Origin: Teredinibacter sp. KSP-S5-2
Lineage (GTDB): Bacteria; Pseudomonadota; Gammaproteobacteria; Pseudomonadales; Cellvibrionaceae
Direction of reading: 5' to 3'
Length of the DNA stretch: 64,000 nucleotides
NCBI RefSeq assembly: GCF_032773895.1
Contig: NZ_CP120416.1
Location: 62,001 to 126,000, forward strand
The number at the start of each line of letters is the position of its first letter. The first letter of the stretch is position 1. The notes under the pieces were generated by a model that worked only from the letters and a program-made list of their open reading frames with translations, was not told the origin of the DNA and ran no database searches. Shown here in pieces: positions 1 to 8,532 of this stretch. Made by a program: the position numbers and the translations under genes.

Positions 1-340
1 TATGGCAGAGGCGTTTTCCTGGGCGGATTTTATTATTTGTCGGTCTGGAGCCTTAACTGTTTCAGAAGTGGCCTGTGTGGGATTGCCGGGATTGTTTATC
101 CCTTTCCCTTACGCCATTGATGATCATCAAACAAAAAATGCAGTTCAACTGGAAAGTGTCGGCGCTGGTGTGATTATGCAACAAGCAGAAGTAACAGCAG
201 AAACCTTGGCGCAGTGTATTCGTGAAAACTTTCTGGATAGGACACGCCTGACGGAAATGGCAATTAATGCAAGAAAGACTGCAATACCCAATGCAGATAA
301 AAAAATTGTTTCAATATGTGAGGCCCTGATCAATGCCTAA
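1..340 (+). CDS. murG: MurG, C-terminal part (cut by window start)
   Basis: C-terminal third of UDP-N-acetylglucosamine--N-acetylmuramyl-(pentapeptide) pyrophosphoryl-undecaprenol transferase, the peripheral inner-membrane enzyme that converts lipid I to lipid II. The visible 112 residues carry the GT-B donor-site motif of the family: the [10 protein letters not shown] stretch, then a [14 protein letters not shown] loop that binds UDP-GlcNAc. The 5' end lies outside the window, so the first ATG seen is internal. Its stop codon overlaps the murC start by 8 bases, indicating translational coupling within the dcw operon. Identity is secure from motif and position. Confidence 0.95.
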   Translation, partial: MAEAFSWADFIICRSGALTVSEVACVGLPGLFIPFPYAIDDHQTKNAVQLESVGAGVIMQQAEVTAETLAQCIRENFLDRTRLTEMAINARKTAIPNADKKIVSICEALINA

Positions 341-1754
341 TCCAGATATTTATCGCGTTCCTGAAATGCGACGTATAAAACGAATTCATTTTGTCGGCAT
401 TGGCGGTGCTGGGATGAGTGGTATTGCTGAAGTGTTACTGAATCAGGGATATCAAATTTCCGGGTCTGATCTAAAAGAGTCTGATGTGACCAAGCGTTTA
501 TCTGCGATGGGTGCAAAAGTGTATATCGGTCATCATGGAGAGAATATTCAAGACGTTCATGTGGTGGTGAGTTCCAGCGCGGTAACAAGTGGTAATCCCG
601 AGTTGGTTGAGGCAAAAGAGCAACGTATCCCCATCGTCCGTCGTGCGGAAATGTTGGGCGAGTTAATGCGTTATCGCCACGGAATTGCGGTTGCCGGTAC
701 TCATGGTAAAACAACAACAACCAGTTTAATTGCCTCCATTCTTGCTGCTGGGGGGAAAGACCCAACGTTTGTGATTGGTGGTTTGCTCAATAGCGCAGGT
801 TGTAATGCACGATTAGGTGAGAGTGAGTATTTAGTCGCAGAAGCGGACGAGAGCGATGCCTCTTTTCTTCACTTGCAACCAATGGTGTCTGTTGTCACTA
901 ATATCGATGCCGATCATATGGAAACCTATGGCGGCGATTTTGAAACGTTAAAAAGAACATTTATTGAATTCTTACATAACCTTCCGTTTTACGGGTTAGC
1001 GGTGATGTGTGGCGACGATCCGGTAGTGAAAGAAATTATGCCGCAGGTTTCCAGAGCTATTGTGACCTATGGTTTTTCGGAAGACTGTGATTACCGAATT
1101 TATGATGTAAAACAGAACGCACGCAAAACCGAGTTTAAAGTTGAGCGTCCAGGTTCCGTACCAGACCTGGAGTTGGTTGTGAACTTACCCGGTGTTCATA
1201 ATGCACTGAATGCAACTGCCGCAGTGGCCGTGGCCCTGGATGAAGGGGTGAGTGATGAAGCAATCAAACAAGGCCTGGCTGAGTTTTCTGGAGTTGGTCG
1301 ACGTTTTCAGGACTATGGCACTTATGATCTTGATGATGGCGATGTCATGCTCGTTGATGATTACGGGCACCATCCAACAGAAGTGGCGGCAACCATTTCT
1401 GCGGTGAGAGAAGGCTGGCCGGATCGCCGCTTGGTGATGGTATATCAACCGCATAGATACACTCGAACACGAGATCTGTATGAAGACTTCGTCGATGTGT
1501 TATCCACCGTCGATCAATTAATTCTGTTGGAAGTGTATTCCGCAGGAGAGGAAAAAATTCAAGGTGCGGATGGTCGACACTTGAGTCGAAGTATTCGAAC
1601 CCGCGGTGTGGTTGATCCGATATTTGTTGAAGGAATCGAAGCCGTGCCTGCCGTTATAAAAGACATTGTTCAGGCTGGTGATATTGTGATTACTCAGGGA
1701 GCGGGTAATGTTGGTGCTCTTGCTAAAGAGCTGGCAAAAAGAAAGATGAAATAG
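333..1754 (+). CDS. murC: UDP-N-acetylmuramate--L-alanine ligase MurC
   Basis: Cytoplasmic ATP-dependent ligase that adds L-alanine to UDP-MurNAc, the first amino acid of the peptidoglycan stem. At 473 residues it has the usual length. The N-terminal Rossmann domain shows a glycine-rich GIGGAGMSG loop at about 22-30. The Mur-ligase P-loop GTHGKTTTT lies at 122-130, and DDYGHHPTE in the C-terminal half marks the ATP/substrate domain. The start overlaps the murG stop, and ddlB follows after 13 bases, as in the dcw cluster of Pseudomonas and E. coli. Confidence 0.98.
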   Translation: MPNPDIYRVPEMRRIKRIHFVGIGGAGMSGIAEVLLNQGYQISGSDLKESDVTKRLSAMGAKVYIGHHGENIQDVHVVVSSSAVTSGNPELVEAKEQRIPIVRRAEMLGELMRYRHGIAVAGTHGKTTTTSLIASILAAGGKDPTFVIGGLLNSAGCNARLGESEYLVAEADESDASFLHLQPMVSVVTNIDADHMETYGGDFETLKRTFIEFLHNLPFYGLAVMCGDDPVVKEIMPQVSRAIVTYGFSEDCDYRIYDVKQNARKTEFKVERPGSVPDLELVVNLPGVHNALNATAAVAVALDEGVSDEAIKQGLAEFSGVGRRFQDYGTYDLDDGDVMLVDDYGHHPTEVAATISAVREGWPDRRLVMVYQPHRYTRTRDLYEDFVDVLSTVDQLILLEVYSAGEEKIQGADGRHLSRSIRTRGVVDPIFVEGIEAVPAVIKDIVQAGDIVITQGAGNVGALAKELAKRKMK

Positions 1755-1767
1755 GCCTGGATGAGAG

Positions 1768-2709
1768 ATGACCTATAAAAAAGTGCCGAGTATTGAAAGT
1801 GACGCTTTTGGAACAGTTGCCGTACTGTACGGCGGTTTGTCTGCGGAGCGCGATATTTCGTTGCAAAGCGGTAATGCGGTATTGCAAGCGCTGCAAGCAA
1901 AAAGTGTTCACGCGATCGGTGTGGATGTGGATAAAAATATTATTTCCCGATTGCAGGAAATTAATCCAGACAGAGTTTTTATTGCATTGCATGGTGTGGG
2001 TGGTGAAGACGGAAAAGTTCAAGGAATGCTCGATTGGCTCGGTATCCCCTATACCGGGAGTGATCATGCTTCGTCTTCGTTGGCAATGAATAAGTTACGA
2101 ACCAAACAAATCTGGACGGCTGTTGGTTTGCCTACACCTAAGTATCAGGTGTTAACGGCAGAATCTGATTGGTCGGCAGTTATGGATTCACTTCAGTATC
2201 AGGTTTTTGTTAAACCTGTTAATGAAGGTTCTAGTTTGGGTATGAGTTTTGTCAATCGTACCGATGAGTTGGAGGCTGCATACAAAAAAGCGGCTGAGCA
2301 TGATCATACGGTCATTGCTGAACAGCGCGTGGAGGGGAAAGAGTTTACTGTCAGTGTGTTAAATGGTCAGGCATTACCGCCTATCCAGTTAAAAACGGAT
2401 CACGTTTTTTACGATTATGACGCGAAATATATCTCGGAAGATACGCAGTATTTATGCCCATGTGGCTTAACAAAAGAAAAAGTTGAAGAGCTGCAATCTA
2501 TTGCGTTGCGTGCCTTCCATGCGCTCGGTTGTAAAGGTTGGGGACGTATCGATTTTATGCAGGACCAAGACGAACAGTTCTACTTGCTGGAAGCAAACAC
2601 AGTTCCGGGTATGACAAGCCATAGCTTGGTGCCTATGGCTGCGAAAAATGTTGGCTTGGATTTCGAGGATTTGGTTCTTGAAATACTAACGGGTAGTGTT
2701 GGTGGCTAA
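1768..2709 (+). CDS. ddlB: D-alanine--D-alanine ligase
   Basis: ATP-grasp enzyme that makes the D-Ala-D-Ala dipeptide for the peptidoglycan stem. At 313 residues it matches DdlB length. The ATP-grasp motifs PVNEGSSLGMS near residues 149-159 and LLEANTVPGMTSHSL near the C-terminus (metal and D-Ala binding) are intact. The ATG at 1768 is chosen; another ATG 7 bases upstream is in a different frame. Its 3' end overlaps ftsQ, so the two genes are probably translationally coupled. The cluster position supports the ddlB symbol rather than ddlA. Confidence 0.96.
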   Translation: MTYKKVPSIESDAFGTVAVLYGGLSAERDISLQSGNAVLQALQAKSVHAIGVDVDKNIISRLQEINPDRVFIALHGVGGEDGKVQGMLDWLGIPYTGSDHASSSLAMNKLRTKQIWTAVGLPTPKYQVLTAESDWSAVMDSLQYQVFVKPVNEGSSLGMSFVNRTDELEAAYKKAAEHDHTVIAEQRVEGKEFTVSVLNGQALPPIQLKTDHVFYDYDAKYISEDTQYLCPCGLTKEKVEELQSIALRAFHALGCKGWGRIDFMQDQDEQFYLLEANTVPGMTSHSLVPMAAKNVGLDFEDLVLEILTGSVGG

Positions 2710-3535
2710 GGTTAGAGAAAAAAAGGCAACACAAGCAAAAAAATACACTGGGGCTACCAGGAAGGTCGCTCGTCCCAAAAAAAGGAAGTTAATCAGTTTG
2801 CGAGCGTTGATTAAAGTTTTGTGCGCACTTTCGCTTTTGTTGGGTGTGATTTATATCGGAATGAAATTGCCGTTGGAATCGATTCCAAAAACAATGGCGG
2901 ATAAAGCAAAAAAACCAATTGCTGAAGTGAATGTGGTGGGTGAATTTACATTTTTATCCAAGCAGGATGTGCAAAACATTATTGCGTCAGGTATTGAAGA
3001 CGGGTTTCTAAAACAGGAGCTGAAAACACTTAAAACCCGGATTGAATCTCTCGCTTGGGTGGAAAGCGTGAATATAAAGCGCCGTTGGCCGGATAAGCTG
3101 GACGTTCAGGTTGAGGAATACAAGCCTATTGCTCGCTGGAATAACGATGGTGTAATTACCGTTTATGGTAACTATATTGAAGTGGGAGATAATTCTAATT
3201 TGGCATATTTGCCGATGCTAAAGGGCGACGAATCCCGTTCTGAAGAAATAGTACAGATCTATGTCATGTTGACCCGGCTTCTTGCTGAACGGGAAATTAA
3301 AATTGCCGAGATTGAAGTGAATGACGCAAATGCATGGAAGGTAAGATTGGATGGCTTTTATACGATTGATTTGGGTAAGGGAAATACGCTGGATAAAATG
3401 AAAAATTTTTTAGTGGTATATGACAGCCAGCTATATGGATTGGGGGAGAAAATTGCGTACGTGGATGTGAGATATGAAAAAGGCGTCGCAGTTAAATGGA
3501 AGCAGGGTAATACAAACTTGGTTGTTGCTAATTAG
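2696..3535 (+). CDS. ftsQ: Cell division protein FtsQ
   Basis: Bitopic inner-membrane divisome protein that links early and late division proteins through FtsB/FtsL. A very basic cytoplasmic tail of about 38 residues is followed by one membrane segment (about 38-60). A POTRA domain comes next (AEVNVVGEFTFLSKQDVQ), then the FtsQ beta domain containing the RRWPDKLDVQVEEYKPIARW stretch typical of the family. The start is ambiguous: GTG at 2696, TTG at 2699 and GTG at 2702 are consecutive codons. All lie inside the end of ddlB, giving an overlap of up to 14 bases. Confidence 0.95.
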   Translation: MLVAKVREKKATQAKKYTGATRKVARPKKRKLISLRALIKVLCALSLLLGVIYIGMKLPLESIPKTMADKAKKPIAEVNVVGEFTFLSKQDVQNIIASGIEDGFLKQELKTLKTRIESLAWVESVNIKRRWPDKLDVQVEEYKPIARWNNDGVITVYGNYIEVGDNSNLAYLPMLKGDESRSEEIVQIYVMLTRLLAEREIKIAEIEVNDANAWKVRLDGFYTIDLGKGNTLDKMKNFLVVYDSQLYGLGEKIAYVDVRYEKGVAVKWKQGNTNLVVAN

Positions 3536-3592
3536 AAAGAACAAACTTTATGAATTTAAAATGCAGAGAAAATACTCTTCTAGGGGGAAGCA

Positions 3593-4816
3593 ATGGCTCA
3601 TTCAAATGACGGTCGGATGATCGTAGGTTTGGATATAGGTACATCCAAAGTCGTTGCGATTGTAGGAGAGCTCTCGCCGGAAGGAAGACTTTCCATTGTT
3701 GGAATAGGCTCCCATAAATCGGTTGGCCTGAAAAAAGGCGTGGTTGTTAATATTGAATCGACTGTGCAATCCATACAGCGAGCAATTGAAGAAGCGGAAT
3801 TAATGGCTGGCTGCCAAATTCACTCGGTTTATGTTGGTATCGCTGGGAGTCACATACGCAGTTTGAACTCACACGGTATTGTCGCCATTAAAGACCGTGA
3901 AGTTTTATCGCAGGACCTTGACCGTGTTATTGACGCTGCACAGGCTGTTGCAATTCCTGCAGACCAGAGGATTCTGCATATCTTGCCGCAGGAATATTTA
4001 ATTGATGAGCAGGAAGGTGTTAAAGAACCTTTGGGAATGTCAGGGGTTCGTTTGGAAGCCAAAGTCCACTTGGTTACCTGTGCGGTCAATGCAGCGCAAA
4101 ATATTGAAAAGTGTATTCGTCGTTGCGGCCTGGATGTTGAAGATATTATTTTGGAGCAACTGGCATCCAGTTATTCGGTATTGACGGATGACGAAAAAGA
4201 ATTGGGTGTGTGTCTGGTGGATATCGGTGGTGGTACAACCGATATTGCTATTTTTACTGAAGGTTCCATTCGCCACACGGGCGTGATCCCTATCGCCGGA
4301 GATCAAGTGACCAACGATATTGCAATGGCACTAAGAACACCGACGCAACATGCAGAAGAAATAAAAATTCGTTATGCCTGTGCTTTGGCTAAATTAACCG
4401 GAGCAGAGGAAACAATTAAAGTGCCGAGCGTTGGTGATCGGCCAGCAAGGGATTTATCGAGGCAGGCATTGGCTGAAGTGGTCGAGCCTCGTTACGATGA
4501 ATTATTTACTTTGGTTCAGGCGGAATTACGTCGCAGTGGTTTTGAAGACATGGTTGCTGCGGGAATTGTATTGACCGGCGGAACTTCAAAGATGGAAGGT
4601 GTGGTCGATTTGGCGGAGGAAATTTTCCATATGCCAGTTCGTTTAGGATCACCGCAAAACATCAATGGTTTAAAAGATATTGTCAATAATCCAATTTATT
4701 CAACTGGGGTTGGGTTATTAATGTATGGAATGAAGCAAGGTCCAGGCAGTTACTCTGATGATCGAGGAGATAGCGGTTGGGGCAAACTTAAAACCTGGTT
4801 TCAACGAAATTTTTAA
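3593..4816 (+). CDS. ftsA: Cell division protein FtsA
   Basis: Actin-like ATPase that tethers FtsZ filaments to the inner membrane and recruits downstream division proteins. The 407 residues show the actin-fold phosphate motifs GLDIGTSKVVAIVGE near the N-terminus and VDIGGGTTDIAIF in the middle. The SHS2 (1C) insert and the C-terminal amphipathic membrane-targeting helix (WGKLKTWFQRNF) are also present. A strong Shine-Dalgarno (AGGGGG at 3582-3587) sits 5 bases before the ATG. It follows ftsQ by 57 bases and precedes ftsZ by 94 bases, the second gap holding a hairpin. Confidence 0.98.
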   Translation: MAHSNDGRMIVGLDIGTSKVVAIVGELSPEGRLSIVGIGSHKSVGLKKGVVVNIESTVQSIQRAIEEAELMAGCQIHSVYVGIAGSHIRSLNSHGIVAIKDREVLSQDLDRVIDAAQAVAIPADQRILHILPQEYLIDEQEGVKEPLGMSGVRLEAKVHLVTCAVNAAQNIEKCIRRCGLDVEDIILEQLASSYSVLTDDEKELGVCLVDIGGGTTDIAIFTEGSIRHTGVIPIAGDQVTNDIAMALRTPTQHAEEIKIRYACALAKLTGAEETIKVPSVGDRPARDLSRQALAEVVEPRYDELFTLVQAELRRSGFEDMVAAGIVLTGGTSKMEGVVDLAEEIFHMPVRLGSPQNINGLKDIVNNPIYSTGVGLLMYGMKQGPGSYSDDRGDSGWGKLKTWFQRNF

Positions 4817-4831
4817 TTAAGCAAATTTCTG

Positions 4832-4861
4832 ACAAAAAGCTTAAGTGACAAAGCTTTTTGT
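4832..4861 (+). terminator. 11-bp hairpin between ftsA and ftsZ
   Basis: Perfect inverted repeat: ACAAAAAGCTT at 4832-4842 pairs with AAGCTTTTTGT at 4851-4861 around an 8-base loop. The T-run lies inside the 3' arm, not after it. It could act as a weak terminator, an RNA-processing site or a stabilising element setting the ratio of ftsA to ftsZ message. Function is inferred from structure and position only. Confidence 0.5.
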
Positions 4862-4910
4862 GGAAAACACTGAAGACTGAAAAGTCTCAAGGGTAAAAAA
4901 GGGGAAAACT

Positions 4911-6074
4911 ATGTTTGAATTAGTTGATAACATTCCGCAAAACGCGGTAATTAAAGTCATTGGCGTTGGCGGCGGCGGCGGTAATGCTGTTAAGCATATG
5001 ATTGCTAACGCTGTAGAAGGGGTTGAATTTATCTGTGCAAACACCGATGCGCAGGCCATTAAGGATATTGATGCACGAACTGTTTTGCAGTTGGGTCACA
5101 ATATCACTAAAGGCTTGGGGGCGGGAGCGAATCCTGAAATCGGTCGTCAAGCTGCGATGGAAGATCGTGATCGTATTGCTGAAGTTTTATCTGGTGCGGA
5201 TATGGTTTTTATCACCGCTGGTATGGGGGGCGGTACCGGTACGGGTGGTGCGCCTGTCGTTGCCGAAATCGCGAGAGAAATGGGAATTTTGACAGTCGCT
5301 ATAGTGACTAAGCCTTTCCCATTCGAAGGTCGTAAGCGTATGGCGCTTGCCGAAGAGGGAATTAAGCAATTGCAGGATCGTGTTGATTCGCTAATTACGA
5401 TTCCCAACGAAAAACTTTTGGCGGTACTGGGTAAAACGACCAGTCTTCTCGATGCGTTTAAATCGGCGAATAATGTTTTGTTAGGTGCTGTTCAAGGTAT
5501 CGCTGATTTAATTATTCGTCCAGGCATGATCAACGTCGACTTTGCCGACGTGAGAACCGTTATGTCTGAAATGGGTATGGCTATGATGGGTAGCGGCACC
5601 GCAACAGGTGAAAACCGTGCACGTGAAGCGGCTGAATCGGCTATTCGCAGTCCATTACTAGAAGATATTAATCTTCAAGGCGCTCGAGGTATTCTAGTGA
5701 ATATCACCGCTGGAATGGACCTATCTTTGGGTGAGTTCTCCGAGGTTGGGGATACGGTTGAAGAGTTTGCCAGTAACGATGCCACTGTGGTTGTGGGGAC
5801 TGTTATTGACCCTGAAATGAATGATGAGCTACGGGTAACCGTTGTTGCTACAGGTTTAGGGGAAGCCAGATCTCTTGAACGACCAGAAGCTAAAGTGATT
5901 GTAGACAATACGCGCAATAAAGTAGATGGCAAACCAAATTATTCTGCTTTGGATAAGCCAACGATAATGCGTGCGAATAAAGCTGCGACGAAACCGGCAT
6001 CCTCTATTGATACGCCGGAAAGGGATTTAGAATATCTCGATATTCCAGCTTTTCTTCGAAAACAAGCTGACTAA
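4911..6074 (+). CDS. ftsZ: Cell division GTPase FtsZ
   Basis: Tubulin homologue that polymerises into the cytokinetic ring at mid-cell. The 387 residues contain the nucleotide-binding [10 protein letters not shown] loop near residue 19 and the tubulin signature [11 protein letters not shown] near residue 105. The T7-loop region [11 protein letters not shown] is also present. The conserved C-terminal peptide [12 protein letters not shown], which binds FtsA, ZipA and MinC, ends the protein. The Shine-Dalgarno AGGGGA lies close upstream of the ATG. It is the last division gene of the cluster; lpxC follows behind its own promoter. Confidence 0.99.
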   Translation: MFELVDNIPQNAVIKVIGVGGGGGNAVKHMIANAVEGVEFICANTDAQAIKDIDARTVLQLGHNITKGLGAGANPEIGRQAAMEDRDRIAEVLSGADMVFITAGMGGGTGTGGAPVVAEIAREMGILTVAIVTKPFPFEGRKRMALAEEGIKQLQDRVDSLITIPNEKLLAVLGKTTSLLDAFKSANNVLLGAVQGIADLIIRPGMINVDFADVRTVMSEMGMAMMGSGTATGENRAREAAESAIRSPLLEDINLQGARGILVNITAGMDLSLGEFSEVGDTVEEFASNDATVVVGTVIDPEMNDELRVTVVATGLGEARSLERPEAKVIVDNTRNKVDGKPNYSALDKPTIMRANKAATKPASSIDTPERDLEYLDIPAFLRKQAD

Positions 6075-6087
6075 AAAGCGTACGAAT

Positions 6088-6146
6088 AACAGCTAAAGGC
6101 TGTTCGAGTTGCTATCAACGATGGCGGCCAGGTCCCCTTTCCTGGC
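6088..6146 (+). terminator. Two small hairpins after ftsZ
   Basis: AACAGC/GCTGTT (6088-6104) and GCCAGG/CCTGGC (6127-6146) each form 6-bp stems just downstream of the ftsZ stop. The second is followed by a T-rich TGTTTGT. They are plausible but weak transcription terminators for the dcw transcript. Confidence 0.4.
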
Positions 6147-6187
6147 TGTTTGTCGTTGAACTTAACCTAATTTGTTAAGTCGAAACA

Positions 6188-6216
6188 TTGAAATAAGGAA
6201 TTGGGGGGAGGATAAT
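6188..6216 (+). promoter_or_regulatory. Sigma70-type promoter for lpxC
   Basis: TTGAAA at 6188-6193 and GATAAT at 6211-6216 are separated by exactly 17 bases and lie about 90 bases upstream of the lpxC start. A second, weaker candidate nearer the gene is TTGGTT at 6238 with TACTAT at 6262, spacer 18. lpxC therefore probably has its own promoter, separate from the dcw operon. Confidence 0.65.
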
Positions 6217-6304
6217 TGTACAATTCTCAGCCTAAAGTTGGTTCGTACCTTCCTTTTCTGGTACTATGCGCGCCGCTTTGAGCGCACCCTAGAGAGCAGA
6301 GTCC

Positions 6305-7216
6305 ATGATTAAACAAAGAACACTAAAAAACGAGATTCGAGCAACCGGAATTGGTTTGCATACCGGACAGAAGATTTATCTTACGCTTCGTCCTGCTCCA
6401 GTGGACTCGGGCATCGTATTCCGTCGGGTAGATTTGACCCCGGTAGTGGAGATCAAAGCGCTTGCTGAGAATGTTGGCGATACGACGTTGTCCACCAGCT
6501 TGGTATCTGGGGATGTGCGCATATCAACGGTTGAACACTTGCTTTCTGCAATGGCCGGTTTAGGTATTGATAATGCGATTGTCGAAGTGAGTGCCGATGA
6601 AGTCCCGATTATGGACGGTAGCGCAGGCCCTTTTGTGTTCCTTATCCAGTCTGCTGGTATCCAGGAGCAAAATGCGGCAAAAAAATTCATCCGTATTAAA
6701 AAGAAAGTTACTGTTAGAGACGGTGATAAAGAGGCAACCTTTTTACCATTTGATGGCTTCAAGGTGTCTTTTGGTATCGATTTCGATCACCCTGTATTTA
6801 AAGATCGCACGTTAAATGCGACCGTAGATTTTTCGAGCACCTCTTTTGTAAAAGAGGTCTCAAGAGCTCGTACCTTTGGTTTTATGCATGAAATTGAATA
6901 TTTGCGTTCCAAAGGTCTGGCTAAAGGGGGAAGTGTCGATAACGCGATCGTTATCGATAAATACCGAGTTCTAAATGAAGATGGCTTACGCTATGAAGAC
7001 GAATTCGTGAAGCATAAGGTTCTGGATGCAATTGGGGATCTGTACCTTCTTGGTACTAGCCTTATTGGCGAGTTTAAAGCCTATAAATCTGGTCACGGAT
7101 TAAACAATAAGTCGTTAAGAGAGCTAATAAAGAAAGAAGATGCGTGGGAATTTGTCACATTTGAGGACGAAACCAGCGCACCAATATCCTATATCAAGCC
7201 ATTATTGGCGGTTTAA
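6305..7216 (+). CDS. lpxC: UDP-3-O-acyl-N-acetylglucosamine deacetylase LpxC
   Basis: Zinc amidase that performs the committed step of lipid A synthesis in the cytoplasm. The 303 residues match the family length. Zinc ligands are visible at H78 ([12 protein letters not shown]), H237 and D241 ([14 protein letters not shown]), with the general-acid His at H264 (SGHGLNN). The position after ftsZ is the usual one in gammaproteobacteria. A sigma70-like promoter lies upstream and a 10-bp terminator-like hairpin downstream, so it is probably transcribed by itself. Confidence 0.98.
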   Translation: MIKQRTLKNEIRATGIGLHTGQKIYLTLRPAPVDSGIVFRRVDLTPVVEIKALAENVGDTTLSTSLVSGDVRISTVEHLLSAMAGLGIDNAIVEVSADEVPIMDGSAGPFVFLIQSAGIQEQNAAKKFIRIKKKVTVRDGDKEATFLPFDGFKVSFGIDFDHPVFKDRTLNATVDFSSTSFVKEVSRARTFGFMHEIEYLRSKGLAKGGSVDNAIVIDKYRVLNEDGLRYEDEFVKHKVLDAIGDLYLLGTSLIGEFKAYKSGHGLNNKSLRELIKKEDAWEFVTFEDETSAPISYIKPLLAV

Positions 7217-7243
7217 CGATCTACCCCCGCAAATTATTCCTGC

Positions 7244-7270
7244 GGAAAAGGGAGTTATCTTCCCTTTTCC
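7244..7270 (+). terminator. Terminator-like hairpin after lpxC
   Basis: Perfect 10-bp inverted repeat: GGAAAAGGGA (7244-7253), 7-base loop, TCCCTTTTCC (7261-7270), starting 28 bases after the lpxC stop. A second inverted repeat, GAGAATCA (7275-7282) with TGATTCTC (7300-7307), follows directly. A perfect TATAAT at 7405-7410, about 90 bases before the peptidase gene, may be the -10 element of its promoter; no good -35 was found. Confidence 0.6.
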
Positions 7271-7502
7271 TGCAGAGAATCACAAGTATGCGCCGTATTT
7301 GATTCTCGGCAGAATTAGTGTTGGTATTTTATGATTACATATGCCATAGTTTTGCCGCTTGTGACCTACGTCTAATTTGGCAACTTGCCAGTAGGTCAAC
7401 TCTGTATAATTATTATACTAACGGGCGGAGAAAGTCTTTTAATTAGGTTCCTTGGGCTTTCTCTACTACGTGAGGTAACTGGACGCAGCAAGTCTCCAAA
7501 CG

Positions 7503-8438
7503 ATGAAGATAATCGTTGTAAGTAAACGTCATGGTAATACTCGTAGCTTTACGCTAGGTGGCTGGACACGCGTGTTTCTTTCCGCTTGTGTTGTCGGTCT
7601 GCCTGTAGGGCTTAGTGCTGCTATGGCTATTTACCTCGCTGGTGGGGGAGACTCTAGCGGACTGCTCAAACCAGAAGTTACTCATGCTTGGGAAAAGGCG
7701 CTTAGCGCTCAAGAAGAGCAGGTTGGTAACGCCCGCCGCGAAGCAGAACAAAAACTCGCCGCATTAACTCTTCGTGTCGCTGAATTACAGGCCAGACTTG
7801 TTCGTTTGGATGCTCTTGGTGAGCGCCTAACCACTATGGCTAAACTGGACAATGGTGAGTTCGATTTCGGCACACTCCCTGCGCTCGGTGGCCCTGAATT
7901 TCGTATTGATGGCGAATCTGTTAAATCACCGGAGCTTGCTCAAATGCTTGAGCAGCTGACAGAGCAAATTGAAGACCGGCAGCAACAATTGGATACGCTT
8001 GAAGCGCTTCTGGCTAACCGGAAATTACAAAACGATGTTTTCATTGCTGGCCGGCCAATTAAAAAGGGTTGGATGTCTTCCCGTTACGGCCGCCGAAACG
8101 ACCCATTTACCGGGAAAATTGCCTGGCATAGTGGTGTTGATTTTGCCGGTAAGGACGGAGCAGAGATTGTTGCTGTTGCCGCCGGTGTGGTCACTTGGTC
8201 CGACGAGAGATATGGATACGGTAACCTTGTCGAAGTAAACCACGGTAACGGTTTTTCCACGCGTTATGCCCACTGTAAAGAAAACCTTGTTAAAGTTGGC
8301 GATGTGGTCAAAAAAGGCCAAATTGTTGCGCTAATGGGGTCAAGTGGTCGTTCTACCGGCCCTCACGTACACTTTGAAGTATACAAACATGGTCGTCCTG
8401 TCGACCCATCTACCTATATTCATCGCGCCGCGCGGTGA
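7503..8438 (+). CDS. Membrane-anchored M23 family metallopeptidase (LytM type)
   Basis: Predicted periplasmic peptidoglycan endopeptidase or regulator anchored by an N-terminal membrane segment (about residues 20-46). Two coiled-coil stretches follow (about 55-105 and 140-170). The C-terminal M23 LytM domain (about 195-305) has the zinc and active-site motifs HSGVD and HVHFE, so it looks catalytically competent rather than an EnvC/NlpD-like activator. Pseudomonads also carry genes between lpxC and secA. Substrate (probably peptide cross-links) is inferred from the family. Confidence 0.9.
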   Translation: MKIIVVSKRHGNTRSFTLGGWTRVFLSACVVGLPVGLSAAMAIYLAGGGDSSGLLKPEVTHAWEKALSAQEEQVGNARREAEQKLAALTLRVAELQARLVRLDALGERLTTMAKLDNGEFDFGTLPALGGPEFRIDGESVKSPELAQMLEQLTEQIEDRQQQLDTLEALLANRKLQNDVFIAGRPIKKGWMSSRYGRRNDPFTGKIAWHSGVDFAGKDGAEIVAVAAGVVTWSDERYGYGNLVEVNHGNGFSTRYAHCKENLVKVGDVVKKGQIVALMGSSGRSTGPHVHFEVYKHGRPVDPSTYIHRAAR

Positions 8439-8499
8439 GTTCTTCCCCCTTCTTGCTTTAACTGTCAGTTTTTAACCCAATATAAAAAATAAAATTTCG

Positions 8500-8528
8500 T
8501 GAGCCCTCAGGCTCATTACACTCGGTGT
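8500..8528 (+). promoter_or_regulatory. Hairpins directly upstream of secA start
   Basis: TGAGCC (8500-8505) pairs with GGCTCA (8510-8515). ACAC (8518-8521) pairs with GTGT (8525-8528), ending 4 bases before the secA ATG. No Shine-Dalgarno is visible in this leader. The structures may influence secA translation, or the first may be a weak terminator for the peptidase gene. Inference only. Confidence 0.35.
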
Positions 8529-8532
8529 TTTT

